Positions 1 to 7,300 of a stretch of DNA of 33,371 nucleotides are shown one piece after another. The DNA is from an uncultured Clostridia bacterium (GTDB lineage: Bacteria; Bacillota; Clostridia; Christensenellales; Aristaeellaceae). The stretch spans positions 1 through 33,371 of the forward strand of contig CAMFCQ010000024.1 in the NCBI GenBank assembly GCA_945948915.1. Direction: 5' to 3'. Each line of letters opens with the position of its first letter. Position 1 is the first letter of the stretch. A program made the translations under genes and the position numbers. The notes under the pieces were generated by a model. That model was given only the letters and a program-made list of their open reading frames with translations, had not been told where the DNA came from and made no database searches.

Positions 1-470
1 TTCTTGCACAGCGCGCGGGCGATGGACACGCGCTGCTGCTCGCCGCCGGAGAGCTGCGCCGGGAAGTTGGAAAGCCGCGCGCCCAGGCCCACCTGCTCCA
101 TGACGGTCTTCGGGTCCAGCGCACGGTCGCGGCAGACCTGGCGCGCCAGCTCCACATTCTCCAGCGCCGTGAGGTTGGGCATCAGGTTGTAGAACTGGAA
201 GACGAAGCCCACGTCGTGGCGGCGGTACTGCGTCAGCTGTGGGCCGCGCATGCCGGTGATCTCCTTGCCGTCCACTGTGATGCGGCCGCTGGTCGCCTTG
301 TCCATGCCGCCCAGCAGGTTCAGAATCGTCGTCTTGCCCGCGCCGGAGGGGCCGAGCACCACGCAGAACTCGCCCTTCTCGATGGAAAAGCTGACCTGAT
401 CCACCGCCTTGACGACGGAATCGCCGGTCTGATAATGCTTGCAGACGTTTTCAAATGTGATATATCCCAC
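1..470 (-). CDS. ABC transporter ATP-binding protein, LolD/MacB type (partial, C-terminus outside window)
   Basis: This is the nucleotide-binding subunit of an ABC exporter; by family it would pair with a MacB/FtsX-like permease in an efflux or lipoprotein/peptide-handling system. The first 156 residues are visible. Walker A is GPSGAGKTT at residues 40-48, the Q-loop lies in VFQFYNLMPNLT, and the signature LSGGEQQ is at residues 140-146. Walker B and the H-loop lie beyond the window edge. The start is a GTG at 470, chosen because an AGGAGG site sits about 7 nt upstream and because the reading frame starts directly with the typical ITFENVCKHY strand. A consensus promoter and a large palindrome lie upstream, so the gene is probably repressor-controlled. 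The partner permease would lie to the left. The family call is firm; the substrate is unknown. Confidence 0.9.
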   Translation of the reverse strand, partial: MGYITFENVCKHYQTGDSVVKAVDQVSFSIEKGEFCVVLGPSGAGKTTILNLLGGMDKATSGRITVDGKEITGMRGPQLTQYRRHDVGFVFQFYNLMPNLTALENVELARQVCRDRALDPKTVMEQVGLGARLSNFPAQLSGGEQQRVSIARALCK

Positions 471-498
471 CGCGATGCCTCCTTGGAAATGCTGCGTA

Positions 499-530
499 AA
501 AACATAAAAACGATTTTGTTTTTATGTTTT
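499..530. promoter_or_regulatory. Perfect inverted repeat, probable repressor operator
   Basis: The left arm AAAACATAAAAAC (499-511) is exactly complementary to the right arm GTTTTTATGTTTT (518-530), with a 6-nt spacer. It directly abuts the -10 box of the minus-strand ABC promoter and covers the expected transcription start. Position and symmetry suggest a dimeric repressor site (TetR, MarR or GntR type); the regulator is not in view. Confidence 0.7.
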
Positions 531-531
531 C

Positions 532-560
532 ATTATAGGGGAACAGGGGGCGCCTGTCAA
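532..560 (-). promoter_or_regulatory. Sigma-A promoter of the ABC ATPase gene
   Basis: On the minus strand the -35 box is TTGACA (560-555) and the -10 box is TATAAT (537-532), 17 bp apart. This is a full match to the vegetative consensus. The palindrome at 499-530 follows immediately, so the promoter is strong but probably kept off by a bound protein. Confidence 0.85.
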
Positions 561-599
561 TGAAAAATCCGGCAAATCGACTGACCCGGAAAAAGAGGA

Positions 600-628
600 T
601 TTACTTCTTCTGACAAACATGCTATGCT
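600..628 (+). promoter_or_regulatory. Probable promoter of the chromate-type transporter genes
   Basis: A TTTACT box (600-605) and a TATGCT box (623-628) are separated by 17 bp, upstream of the start at 650. Each matches the consensus at four or five positions, so this is a plausible but modest promoter. Confidence 0.5.
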
Positions 629-649
629 TTCGCGGGGGAGGCGTGAAGC

Positions 650-1219
650 ATGAAGGAAAAGACGCAGGGAAAGCTTTGGCAGCTGTTCGTCTCGATGCTG
701 GCCATCAGCGCGTGCACGTTCGGCGGGGGCTTTGTCATCGTGTCGCTGATGAAGAAGAAATTCGTGGACGAGTACGGCTGGCTGGACGAATCGGAGATGC
801 TGGATTACACGGCGCTCTCGCAGTCCTGTCCGGGCGCGATTGCGGTCAACGCGGCCATCCTGGTGGGCTGGCGCGTGGGCGGCGCGGCGGGCATGCTCGC
901 CGCGGTGCTGGGCACGATGCTGCCGCCGCTGGGCATTCTCACGGTGATCACGATGTTTTACAGCGCGTTTGTCGGCAATCCCTATGTGACCCTGCTGCTT
1001 TCGGGCATGCAGGCGGGCGTCGCCGCGGTGCTGTGCGACGTGGTGCTGAGCATGGGGCGCGGCGTGCTGGCCCAGCGCTCGGCTGTCAAGAACGCGGTCA
1101 TGGCTGCGGCGTTTGCCGCGGTGTATGTCTTTGATGTGAGTGTGGCGATGGTCATCGTGTGCGCGGGCGTGCTGGGCGCTGCCTTACAGCTGGCTGCGCG
1201 GAAGGAGGCGGACGCATGA
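650..1219 (+). CDS. Chromate transporter family protein, half-size subunit 1
   Basis: This 189-residue membrane protein belongs to the CHR (chromate ion transporter) family. Full-length members hold two homologous halves; here, as in many Bacillota, each half is its own gene. Visible marks are the FGGGF motif near residue 25, the CPGAIAVNAA stretch after the first segments, and several long hydrophobic helices. The start ATG at 650 has a GGGAGGC site about 8 nt upstream. The stop overlaps the start of the next half as ATGA, so the two are translationally coupled and presumably assemble as a heterodimer. Family members export chromate, but true substrates are rarely tested; a role in sulfate-like anion transport is equally possible. 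Confidence 0.9.
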   Translation: MKEKTQGKLWQLFVSMLAISACTFGGGFVIVSLMKKKFVDEYGWLDESEMLDYTALSQSCPGAIAVNAAILVGWRVGGAAGMLAAVLGTMLPPLGILTVITMFYSAFVGNPYVTLLLSGMQAGVAAVLCDVVLSMGRGVLAQRSAVKNAVMAAAFAAVYVFDVSVAMVIVCAGVLGAALQLAARKEADA

Positions 1220-1782
1220 TCCTGTTTGAACTGTTCTGCGCGTTCTTTGAGATCGCGCTGTTCTCCATCGGCGGCGGCTATGCGGCCATGCCGATGATCC
1301 GCAGCCAGGTGGTACAGGCGCACGGCTGGATGACGATGAGCGAGTTTGCCGACCTGCTGACCATCGCGGAGATGACGCCCGGCCCGATTCAGCTCAACGC
1401 GGCGACGTTTGCGGGCATGCGCGTGGCGGGCTTTCCCGGCGCGCTGTGCGCGTCGCTGGGCGTGGTGACGCCGTCGCTGTTGCTGGTGTCCCTGCTGGCC
1501 TATGTGTACCGGCGCTGGCAGAGCCTGTCGGTGATTCAGGGCGTGCTGGGCTTTCTGCGCCCGGCGGTCGTCGCGCTGATCGCCTCGGCGGGGCTGGACG
1601 TGCTGCTGCTGGTGCTCTTTCACGGGCAGCGGATTGCGCTCCAAACCGCCGATTGGCTGGGCGCGGGCCTGTTTGTGCTGGCGCTGGTGCTGCTGCGCGC
1701 AAGGAAGATGAGCCCGATTCTCGTCATGGTGCTCTGCGGCGTGCTGTCGCTGGCTGTGGGTGTGCTCTTTGGCGCGGCATGA
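1216..1782 (+). CDS. Chromate transporter family protein, half-size subunit 2
   Basis: This is the partner half of the split CHR transporter, 188 residues. It repeats the family pattern: SIGGGYAAMP near residues 17-26, then TPGPIQLNAATFAG, followed by hydrophobic helices to the C-terminus. The start at 1216 shares the ATGA overlap with the preceding stop. A GAAGGAGGC site inside the upstream gene serves as ribosome site. The two halves are similar in length and motif order, as expected from duplication with opposite topology. No terminator with a T-run is visible after 1782, but a new promoter follows. Confidence 0.9.
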   Translation: MILFELFCAFFEIALFSIGGGYAAMPMIRSQVVQAHGWMTMSEFADLLTIAEMTPGPIQLNAATFAGMRVAGFPGALCASLGVVTPSLLLVSLLAYVYRRWQSLSVIQGVLGFLRPAVVALIASAGLDVLLLVLFHGQRIALQTADWLGAGLFVLALVLLRARKMSPILVMVLCGVLSLAVGVLFGAA

Positions 1783-1795
1783 GCCGCGTTCGCCC

Positions 1796-1824
1796 TTTAC
1801 AGCTTCAGATTTGTTGGGTATAAT
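1796..1824 (+). promoter_or_regulatory. Promoter of lacLM
   Basis: The -35 box TTTACA (1796-1801) and the -10 box TATAAT (1819-1824) are 17 bp apart. This is one base short of full consensus. It gives a leader of about 50 nt before the lacL start. Confidence 0.8.
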
Positions 1825-1841
1825 GGGTAAGGATGACAAGT

Positions 1842-1854
1842 TTGCATCATGCAA
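1842..1854. promoter_or_regulatory. Palindrome in the lacL leader, candidate operator
   Basis: TTGCAT, one C, then ATGCAA form a perfect palindrome starting about 10 nt after the expected transcription start. The position suits a repressor that blocks elongation. It does not match a LacI-type operator closely, so the regulator class is open. Confidence 0.45.
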
Positions 1855-1882
1855 TCTGTACAGTATGAGGAGGTACCCTGGC

Positions 1883-3760
1883 ATGCAGCCCAATATCAGG
1901 TGGCTCGATGATCCGCGCGTGTTCCGCGTCGGCCAGATCGATGCGCACAGCGATCATCTCTATTACGAGAACGAGGCGGACGCCAAGGCCGGCCGGCAGA
2001 CGCTGTGCCAGTGTCTTGACGGCGTGTGGAAGTTTGCCTATTCCGTGAACGCCAAAACGCGTCCGGCAGGCTTCTATGAGGAAGGCTACGACTATTCTGC
2101 CTTCGACGACATCACCGTGCCGGGCCACATCGAGATGGCCGGCTATGACAAGGTTCACTACATCAACACCCTGTATCCGTGGGAGGGCCACGAGTACCGC
2201 CGTCCTGCCTTCTCCGGCATGCCGGGCGAGCGCATGGAGGGCCAGTTCTCCGAGGCAGATTACAACCCGGTCGGCTCCTATGTGTGCCGGTTTGACCTGA
2301 ACGAGGCGCTGCGCGGCAAGCGCGTGGTCGTCCGCTTTGAGGGCGTGGAGCAGGCGATGTATGTCTGGCTCAACGGCGTGTTCATCGGCTATGCGGAGGA
2401 CACGTTCACCCCGTCCGAATTCGACCTGACCGACGCTGTCCGCGAGACGGGCAACACCCTGTGCGTGGAGGTGCACAAGCGCTCCACCGCCGCGTACCTG
2501 GAGGATCAGGACTTCTTCCGCTTCTTCGGCATCTTCCGCAGCGTGTCCCTGCTGGCCAGGCCCGATGCGCACGTGGAGGATCTGTGGGCCAGGCCTGAGG
2601 TGGATCTTAAAACCCTCGCGGGCAGGGTGAACGTGCGCCTGAAGCTCAGCGGCAATGCCGTGAAGGTGCAGGCCCGCGTGCTGGAGGGCGAAACCCTGCT
2701 GGCCACCGCCGAGACCGACGCGGAGGACAGGCTCTCCCTGACGCTCGACATGCCGGGCGCGGTCAAACTCTGGCACAACCATCACCCGAACCTGTACACG
2801 CTGGAGATCCTGCTGCTTGACCAGAACGGCCAGGTCGTGGAGATCGTGCCCCAGCCCATCGGCTTCAGGACGATCGAGCTGAAGAACAAAATCATGTGGC
2901 TCAACGGCGAGCGCCTGATCATCAACGGCGTGAACCGCCACGAGTGGAACTGCCGCAGCGGCCGCTGCATCACGGACGAGGACGAGATCTGGGACATCGC
3001 GTGCATGCAGCGCAACAACATCAACGCCGTGCGCACCTGCCATTATCCGGACCGTCTGTCCTTCTACCGCCGCTGCGACGAGGCCGGCATCTACATGATG
3101 AGCGAGACGAACCTGGAAAGCCACGGCTCCTGGCAGAAGGGCGGCGGCATCGAGCCAAGCTGGAACGTGCCGGGCAGCAACGAGGCCTGGGAGCCCGCCG
3201 TGCTCGACCGCGCCAGGAACAACTTTGAGACCTTCAAGAACCACGTCTCCATCCTGTTCTGGTCGCTGGGCAACGAGTCCTACGCGGGCGACGTGCTGGC
3301 GAAGATGAACCGCTACTTCAAGGAAACCGACCCGAGCCGCCTGGTGCACTACGAGGGCGTGTTCAACTGTCCGGAATACAAGGACCGCATCTCCGACATG
3401 GAGAGCCACATGTACACCGCGCCGGACAAGATCAGGGAGTACCTGGAAAACGATCCGCCCAAGCCGTTCATCCTGTGCGAGTACATGCACGACATGGGCA
3501 ACTCGCTGGGCGGCATGAAGTCCTATCACGATCTGGTGGACGAATTCCCGATGATGCAGGGCGGCTTCATCTGGGACTACATCGATCAGGCCGTCATGGT
3601 GCGCGACGAGGTGACCGGCCGCGAGGTGCTGCGCTACGGCGGCGACTTTGACGACCGTCCGTCCGACTACGAGTTCTCCGGCAACGGCATCGTCTTTGCG
3701 GACAGAACCGAGAAGCCCGCGATTCAGGAGGTAAAGCATTACTATGGACTGCACAAATAA
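1883..3760 (+). CDS. lacL: Beta-galactosidase large subunit LacL
   Basis: This is the large subunit (625 residues) of a heterodimeric GH2 beta-galactosidase that hydrolyses lactose and related beta-galactosides in the cytoplasm. It carries the sugar-binding jelly-roll, the immunoglobulin-like domain and the TIM barrel. The acid/base Glu is E465 in SLGNES and the nucleophile is E533 in ILCEYMHDMGNS. RTCHYP, a conserved active-site segment, is also present. The start at 1883 is set by GAGGAGGT 9 nt upstream; the frame stays open further upstream but without a ribosome site. The gene ends where single-chain LacZ would continue, and the rest is encoded by lacM in another frame, overlapping by 17 nt. 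That arrangement is known for lactobacillal and Leuconostoc lacLM, so this is a natural split, not a frameshift. No lactose permease is adjacent. Confidence 0.95.
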   Translation: MQPNIRWLDDPRVFRVGQIDAHSDHLYYENEADAKAGRQTLCQCLDGVWKFAYSVNAKTRPAGFYEEGYDYSAFDDITVPGHIEMAGYDKVHYINTLYPWEGHEYRRPAFSGMPGERMEGQFSEADYNPVGSYVCRFDLNEALRGKRVVVRFEGVEQAMYVWLNGVFIGYAEDTFTPSEFDLTDAVRETGNTLCVEVHKRSTAAYLEDQDFFRFFGIFRSVSLLARPDAHVEDLWARPEVDLKTLAGRVNVRLKLSGNAVKVQARVLEGETLLATAETDAEDRLSLTLDMPGAVKLWHNHHPNLYTLEILLLDQNGQVVEIVPQPIGFRTIELKNKIMWLNGERLIINGVNRHEWNCRSGRCITDEDEIWDIACMQRNNINAVRTCHYPDRLSFYRRCDEAGIYMMSETNLESHGSWQKGGGIEPSWNVPGSNEAWEPAVLDRARNNFETFKNHVSILFWSLGNESYAGDVLAKMNRYFKETDPSRLVHYEGVFNCPEYKDRISDMESHMYTAPDKIREYLENDPPKPFILCEYMHDMGNSLGGMKSYHDLVDEFPMMQGGFIWDYIDQAVMVRDEVTGREVLRYGGDFDDRPSDYEFSGNGIVFADRTEKPAIQEVKHYYGLHK

Positions 3761-4694
3761 GCTGAAGCTCGTCTTTGGCGACCTGACGCTGGGCGTCAAG
3801 GGCGATACCTGGCAGGTGATCTTCAACTACATGCGCGGCGGCATCGAGTCCCTGGTGGCCGGCGGCCGCGAGTGGATGTACCGCGCGCCGCAGCCCACCT
3901 TCTGGCGCGCGCTGACGGACAACGATCGCGGCAGCCAGTTCCACCTGAAGTCCGGCTGCTGGCTGGCGGCGGATACCTTCATCCGCGTGACCGGCGCGCA
4001 GGTGGCGGTGGACGGGCAGGACATCGCGCTGCCGGTTCCCCCGGAAAACAACCGCTACACCCCGGACGAGCAGGCGGACAGCGCGGCGGTCACCTTCCTG
4101 TTTGAGACGCTGACCGTGCCGGCGGCGAAGGTCAGCGTGACCTACACCGTGACGGCGGACGGAAGGATCAACGTGGCGTGCAAATACTTCGGCCAAAAGG
4201 GTCTGCCGCAGATGCCGGTCTTCGGCCTGCGCATGATCATGCCCACGATGGCGGCGGGCTTCACCTACGAGGGCCTGTCCGGCGAGACGTACCCCGACCG
4301 CATGGCCGGCGGCGTGCCGGGCGTGTACGAGGTGAAGGGTCTGCCGGTGACGCCGTACATGGTGCCGCAGGACTGCGGCATGCACATGGCGACGAAGTGG
4401 GTGGAGGTTCGCCGCGATACGCAGCTGGCCAACACCGCCAATCCGCCCGAGAGCAGCCTGAGGATCACCATGGACGGCGAGCCGTTTGCCTTCTCCTGCC
4501 TGCCCTACACGGCCGAGGAGCTGGAAAACGCGACCCATCACGAGGAGCTGCCGCCGGCGCGCCGCACCGTGCTGTGCGTCTACGGCGCCGTGCGCGGCGT
4601 GGGCGGCATCAACAGCTGGGGCGCGGACGTCGAGGAGGCGTACCATGTGAGCGCCGAGGAGGATAGGGCGTTCTCGTTCAATATTGAGCTGTAA
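3744..4694 (+). CDS. lacM: Beta-galactosidase small subunit LacM
   Basis: This is the small subunit (316 residues), corresponding to the C-terminal beta-sandwich of LacZ. The segment PTFWRALTDNDRG near residues 49-61 is the family hallmark. The C-terminal half is rich in beta strand and ends with FSFNIEL. In this family the small subunit completes the active site and is required for activity. Its ATG at 3744 lies inside the end of lacL, with AGGAGGT about 11 nt upstream, so translation is coupled. Length and overlap match characterised LacM proteins. A sense-oriented structured repeat begins 8 nt after the stop, and an intrinsic terminator follows near 4970. Confidence 0.95.
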   Translation: MDCTNKLKLVFGDLTLGVKGDTWQVIFNYMRGGIESLVAGGREWMYRAPQPTFWRALTDNDRGSQFHLKSGCWLAADTFIRVTGAQVAVDGQDIALPVPPENNRYTPDEQADSAAVTFLFETLTVPAAKVSVTYTVTADGRINVACKYFGQKGLPQMPVFGLRMIMPTMAAGFTYEGLSGETYPDRMAGGVPGVYEVKGLPVTPYMVPQDCGMHMATKWVEVRRDTQLANTANPPESSLRITMDGEPFAFSCLPYTAEELENATHHEELPPARRTVLCVYGAVRGVGGINSWGADVEEAYHVSAEEDRAFSFNIEL

Positions 4695-4702
4695 GGCTTA
4701 CC

Positions 4703-4870
4703 GCGCGAAGCGAAGAAGGGAGTCTGAGGGATGAAATCCCTCAGGCAGGTTTAGGGACCGGAGCCTGCCGCCGCCGGTGGCGGATACAGGCAGGCGGAGC
4801 GTCGGGAATCGCAAGGAGCACCGGATGGTGCGACTATGCGAGTTCCCTGGGTCGGCAGCCCAACGTACCG
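4703..4870 (+). repeat. Structured intergenic repeat, copy R1, with internal insertion
   Basis: The core matches the other copies: GCGCGAAGCGAAGAAGGG, a hairpin with arms TGAGGGA/TCCCTCA, then the left arm of a second hairpin. Here the second hairpin is split. TTTAGGG ends at 4756 and CGGCAGCCCAACGTA resumes at 4853, so about 96 bp are inserted in its middle. The insert itself forms hairpins. The repeat starts 8 nt after the lacM stop and runs in the same direction as lacM. Confidence 0.75.
4804..4847 (+). repeat. Hairpin module inside R1
   Basis: GGGAATCGCA (4804-4813) pairs with TGCGAGTTCCC (4837-4847), leaving one bulge, around an inner hairpin GCACC/GGTGC. A related module occurs at 4894-4929; both share GAATCGCA, GGAGC and GCGACTAT in the same order. 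Confidence 0.6.
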
Positions 4871-4893
4871 CTATCGCGAAGCGCCATGTGCAA

Positions 4894-4929
4894 GAATCGC
4901 AGCGGAGCCGAAGGCGACTATTGCGATTC
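4894..4929 (+). repeat. Second copy of the hairpin module
   Basis: GAATCGCA (4894-4901) pairs perfectly with TGCGATTC (4922-4929) around an inner GCC-GAA-GGC hairpin. Its sequence follows the module at 4804-4847, so the region downstream of lacM contains a short tandem family of hairpins. Confidence 0.6.
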
Positions 4930-4969
4930 CGCCTGCGCTGATTTGAATCGTTCCGAACAATCACATAAC

Positions 4970-5005
4970 AAAAGCTGCTGCGGAACAGTCCACGGCAGCT
5001 TTTTA
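4970..5005 (+). terminator. Intrinsic terminator of lacLM
   Basis: AAAGCTGC (4971-4978) pairs with GCAGCTTT (4995-5002), with an inner GGA/TCC step, followed by further T residues. The A-rich left flank could also let it work on the minus strand, which has the XpaC-like gene transcribing toward it. Confidence 0.75.
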
Positions 5006-5029
5006 TAGTTTTCAAATCAAAACAGCTAT

Positions 5030-5168
5030 GTGGTAAGCCACGTCAGGTAACGCTTCGCGCCCTGACTGCTGTTTCTAAATCGCTTCGCGATTGAGTACGT
5101 TGGGGGATTTCATCCCCCAAGCCCCTAGCCTGGGGACACTGTCCCCAAACCCCTTCTTCGCTTCGCGC
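5030..5168 (-). repeat. Structured intergenic repeat, copy R7 (full length, minus orientation)
   Basis: Read on the minus strand it begins GCGCGAAGCGAAGAAGGGG at 5168. It then shows hairpins GGGGAC/GTCCCC, TTGGGGGAT/ATCCCCCAA, AATCGC-GAA-GCGATT, GTCAGG/CCTGAC and GTGG-CTTA-CCAC. The layout equals copies R4 and R6, but several stems differ in sequence and still pair. It starts 17 nt after the stop of the minus-strand XpaC-like gene and runs in that gene's direction. Confidence 0.8.
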
Positions 5169-5185
5169 CTGGAAGCCGAAGCCTG

Positions 5186-6010
5186 TCAGTGCCCGCCCAG
5201 CACCTGCGCGAACGGATCGTCGTCCTGCGTCTCGTCGATCAGACCGTCGGATTTGAGCATGTCGCGCAGCACGTCCATCTCGCTCTCCAGGTCGATGAAG
5301 CGGTACTCGTCCAGCGCCTCCACCTGCTTGAGGAACGCCTTGTCGATCACGCCGACCGCGTCGGAAATGCGCGCGCGCACCTCGCGGGCCTTGCGGGTGC
5401 CCGCCGTGTTCTCCAGCCGGGCGCGCGCGTCCAGCAGCTTGAGCGTGGTGGGCAGGTAGTAGCGCAGGAACGTGCGCAGCTGCGGCAGAAGCTGGGGCCG
5501 CTGCTCGAGGATCGAGAGGATCTGGCCGCAGCTGTTTTCGATCGAGTCGATCTGCGCGGAGAGCGTCTCGTCGGCGATGATGTCGTTGGCCTGGCGGATG
5601 CGGCGCATGGCGTCGTAGCCGCTGCGGATCACCTCGTCCACGCCGGCATTCTCGTCAATCGGCTGCTCGGGCGCCTTCTGCTGGGTCTGGGCGCGCGCAG
5701 CGGAGGACTGTGTCTTCGCCCACTGGCGGTTGATCTCCGCGTCGGTGGCATTGGCCTTCGACCATTGGCGGTTGATCTCCTCATCGGAGGAGACGACGCA
5801 CTCCTCGTCCTCATACGCCTGCGCGCTGCCGGCTGTGCGGTGCGTATAGCCGCTCTCCTGCTCCTCCTGCTCCTGCGCAATCTTTTCAAGCACATGGAAC
5901 GCGAGGTAAACGACGAACGGCCCGAACGGGCCCGCGATGAAGAAGGAGAGCACATACCACGACCAGCGGGGCAGATAGTTGAGCTTGTGAATCAGTTGTT
6001 TTGCTTTCAT
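5186..6010 (-). CDS. XpaC-like (5-bromo-4-chloroindolyl phosphate hydrolysis) family protein
   Basis: This 274-residue protein has a hydrophobic N-terminal segment (residues 17-43), an acidic linker with two copies of INRQW (79-83 and 93-97), and a helical C-terminal domain. That domain contains LRTFLRYYLPTTLKLLDA, typical of the XpaC family. The family name comes from an early phenotype in Bacillus; the biochemical role is unsettled, and members often sit beside telA, which is absent here. The start at 6010 has a GGGAAGGG-type site about 9 nt upstream; an upstream in-frame ATG would add 16 residues but lacks a better site. It follows the LCP gene by 66 nt and is likely cotranscribed with it. 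Confidence 0.7.
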   Translation of the reverse strand: MKAKQLIHKLNYLPRWSWYVLSFFIAGPFGPFVVYLAFHVLEKIAQEQEEQESGYTHRTAGSAQAYEDEECVVSSDEEINRQWSKANATDAEINRQWAKTQSSAARAQTQQKAPEQPIDENAGVDEVIRSGYDAMRRIRQANDIIADETLSAQIDSIENSCGQILSILEQRPQLLPQLRTFLRYYLPTTLKLLDARARLENTAGTRKAREVRARISDAVGVIDKAFLKQVEALDEYRFIDLESEMDVLRDMLKSDGLIDETQDDDPFAQVLGGH

Positions 6011-6076
6011 GGATGATTCCCTTCCCATTCCATTGCGATTTTTCCCAGTGAGGTACATTTGACGCAGGCGTCCCGG

Positions 6077-6988
6077 TCATTCTTCGGGGACGGCGGTTGC
6101 CCTGGGCGCGGGCAGGCCCAGCGCATCAAGCAGCAGCAGCCTGTTGGCTTCGAGATCGGCGACGACGCCGCTTGTGCCGTTTGCGCTGCCATAACGCCAG
6201 TGTCCCTCAAACGGCACGCCGATACGCGTGACGTTCGCGCCGCGCAGCCACAGCGCCTTGCCCAGCAGGCCGATCTGCTGCAGGGCGGAGTAGGACGAGT
6301 GCCACGCGTGCTTGAGCGAGGAGAACACGCCGGCGACGTTTGCCGCGGTCATATGGCCGGTCTGCCTGACCATGGCGGCGATCAGCTTGCCCTGACGCTC
6401 GCCGCGGCCCAGATCGTTGTCCAGCTTGCGGCAGCGGGCATAGGCCAGCGCCTGCGCGCCGTTGAGACGGCACAGGCCCTCTTCAAGCGGGCTGTCCGGA
6501 TACCGGCCCACGGTCCTGTTCAGATAATTGACCTCGGCGCTCGTCAGCTCGACCTGTGCGCCGCCGATGGCGTCCACCAGCTCGATGACGGTGGTGAAGT
6601 TCACGCGGAACCAGCCGTCGATGGAGACGCCGAAGGTGCGCTCGACCGCATCGCACAGCGCCTGCTCGTCCCTGTTGCGGATGATCGTGTTGATCTTGGA
6701 CAGCTTACCGTACTCATTCTCCACGAACATGTCGCGCGCGAATGTCACGGCGGAAATCCGCGTGCGGGTGAAGTCCACATGAACGAGCATGGTCACGTCG
6801 CTGCGGCCGGTCTCGTTCAGGGAGCCATAGTTGTCCATGCCGATGACCAGGAAGGTCATCTTGCCATGCGGATGCAGCAGCACAAACAGCGCCAGAAGAA
6901 CGGCCAGCACGATGCAGGCGATGCGCGCGCGACGGTGCTGACGCAGATAGATCTTCGCCTTTTCAAAATATGCGCGGATGCGGTTCAT
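6077..6988 (-). CDS. LytR-CpsA-Psr (LCP) family cell-wall glycopolymer ligase
   Basis: LCP enzymes transfer undecaprenyl-linked glycopolymers (teichoic acid, capsule) to peptidoglycan outside the cell. This 303-residue protein has a short basic cytoplasmic tail, one membrane segment (about residues 22-38) and a compact LCP domain. Conserved family residues are visible in GRSDV (61-65), TFARDM (R85, D86), AYARCRK, and the RGERQ helix, which hold the phosphate groups of the lipid donor. The start at 6988 has GGGAGGCG 8 nt upstream. It is divergent from the RNase J gene. The four GT-C glycosyltransferases elsewhere in the window could supply polymers for such a ligase, but that link is inference. 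Confidence 0.92.
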   Translation of the reverse strand: MNRIRAYFEKAKIYLRQHRRARIACIVLAVLLALFVLLHPHGKMTFLVIGMDNYGSLNETGRSDVTMLVHVDFTRTRISAVTFARDMFVENEYGKLSKINTIIRNRDEQALCDAVERTFGVSIDGWFRVNFTTVIELVDAIGGAQVELTSAEVNYLNRTVGRYPDSPLEEGLCRLNGAQALAYARCRKLDNDLGRGERQGKLIAAMVRQTGHMTAANVAGVFSSLKHAWHSSYSALQQIGLLGKALWLRGANVTRIGVPFEGHWRYGSANGTSGVVADLEANRLLLLDALGLPAPRATAVPEE

Positions 6989-7023
6989 AGACGGTCGCCT
7001 CCCGGGGCAGAATGTATAGTGCG

Positions 7024-7038
7024 GCAGGCAAAGCCTGC
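7024..7038. other. Small hairpin in the LCP leader
   Basis: GCAGGC (7024-7029) and GCCTGC (7033-7038) pair around an AAA loop, within the untranslated leader of the minus-strand LCP gene. No T-run follows in either direction, so it is not a terminator; its role is unknown. Confidence 0.4.
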
Positions 7039-7056
7039 ATCATGACGGATGGAATA

Positions 7057-7085
7057 AACATATCATATTTAGCGGGCAAAATCAA
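7057..7085 (-). promoter_or_regulatory. Possible promoter of the LCP operon
   Basis: On the minus strand TTGATT (7085-7080) and TATGTT (7062-7057) are 17 bp apart. The match is partial, but it is the best pair between the two divergent genes for this strand. Confidence 0.4.
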
Positions 7086-7135
7086 GCAGATTGCCTAGGA
7101 TATGCGCTTTTCGTCAGAATGGAAAAGAAAATGGA

Positions 7136-7164
7136 TTGCGGCGCCAAACGTTTTTGTGTATAAT
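7136..7164 (+). promoter_or_regulatory. Promoter of the RNase J gene
   Basis: TTGCGG (7136-7141) and TATAAT (7159-7164) are 17 bp apart. Transcription would start near 7171, leaving an untranslated leader of about 130 nt. I see no strong hairpin or riboswitch pattern in that leader. Confidence 0.7.
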
Positions 7165-7300
7165 AAGAACGTTATGGATTTTTGCACAGGCTATCCCACT
7201 CCCTGCGGCTCAAATCAACCGCCATCGGGCTGACCTCCGGCGGCGCAAAAAGCAGCATGCTGACATACATCGAAACCCAGATCAGAGAAAGGAAATCATC

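Noticed and set aside
1847-3826. Long open frame antisense to lacL
   Set aside because: It is a shadow of the GC-rich codon pattern of lacL. It has no recognisable domain and consists of His/Val/Arg-rich low-quality sequence. Similar shadows lie opposite RNase J (7172-9502) and the GT-C genes.
1883-4694. Beta-galactosidase broken by a frameshift
   Set aside because: The two parts have separate ribosome sites, the sizes of LacL and LacM, and the same 17-nt overlap known in characterised lacLM genes.
7091-7300. Extra 70 residues at the RNase J N-terminus
   Set aside because: The added part covers the promoter and leader and has no ribosome site; GTG 7301 has a proper one.
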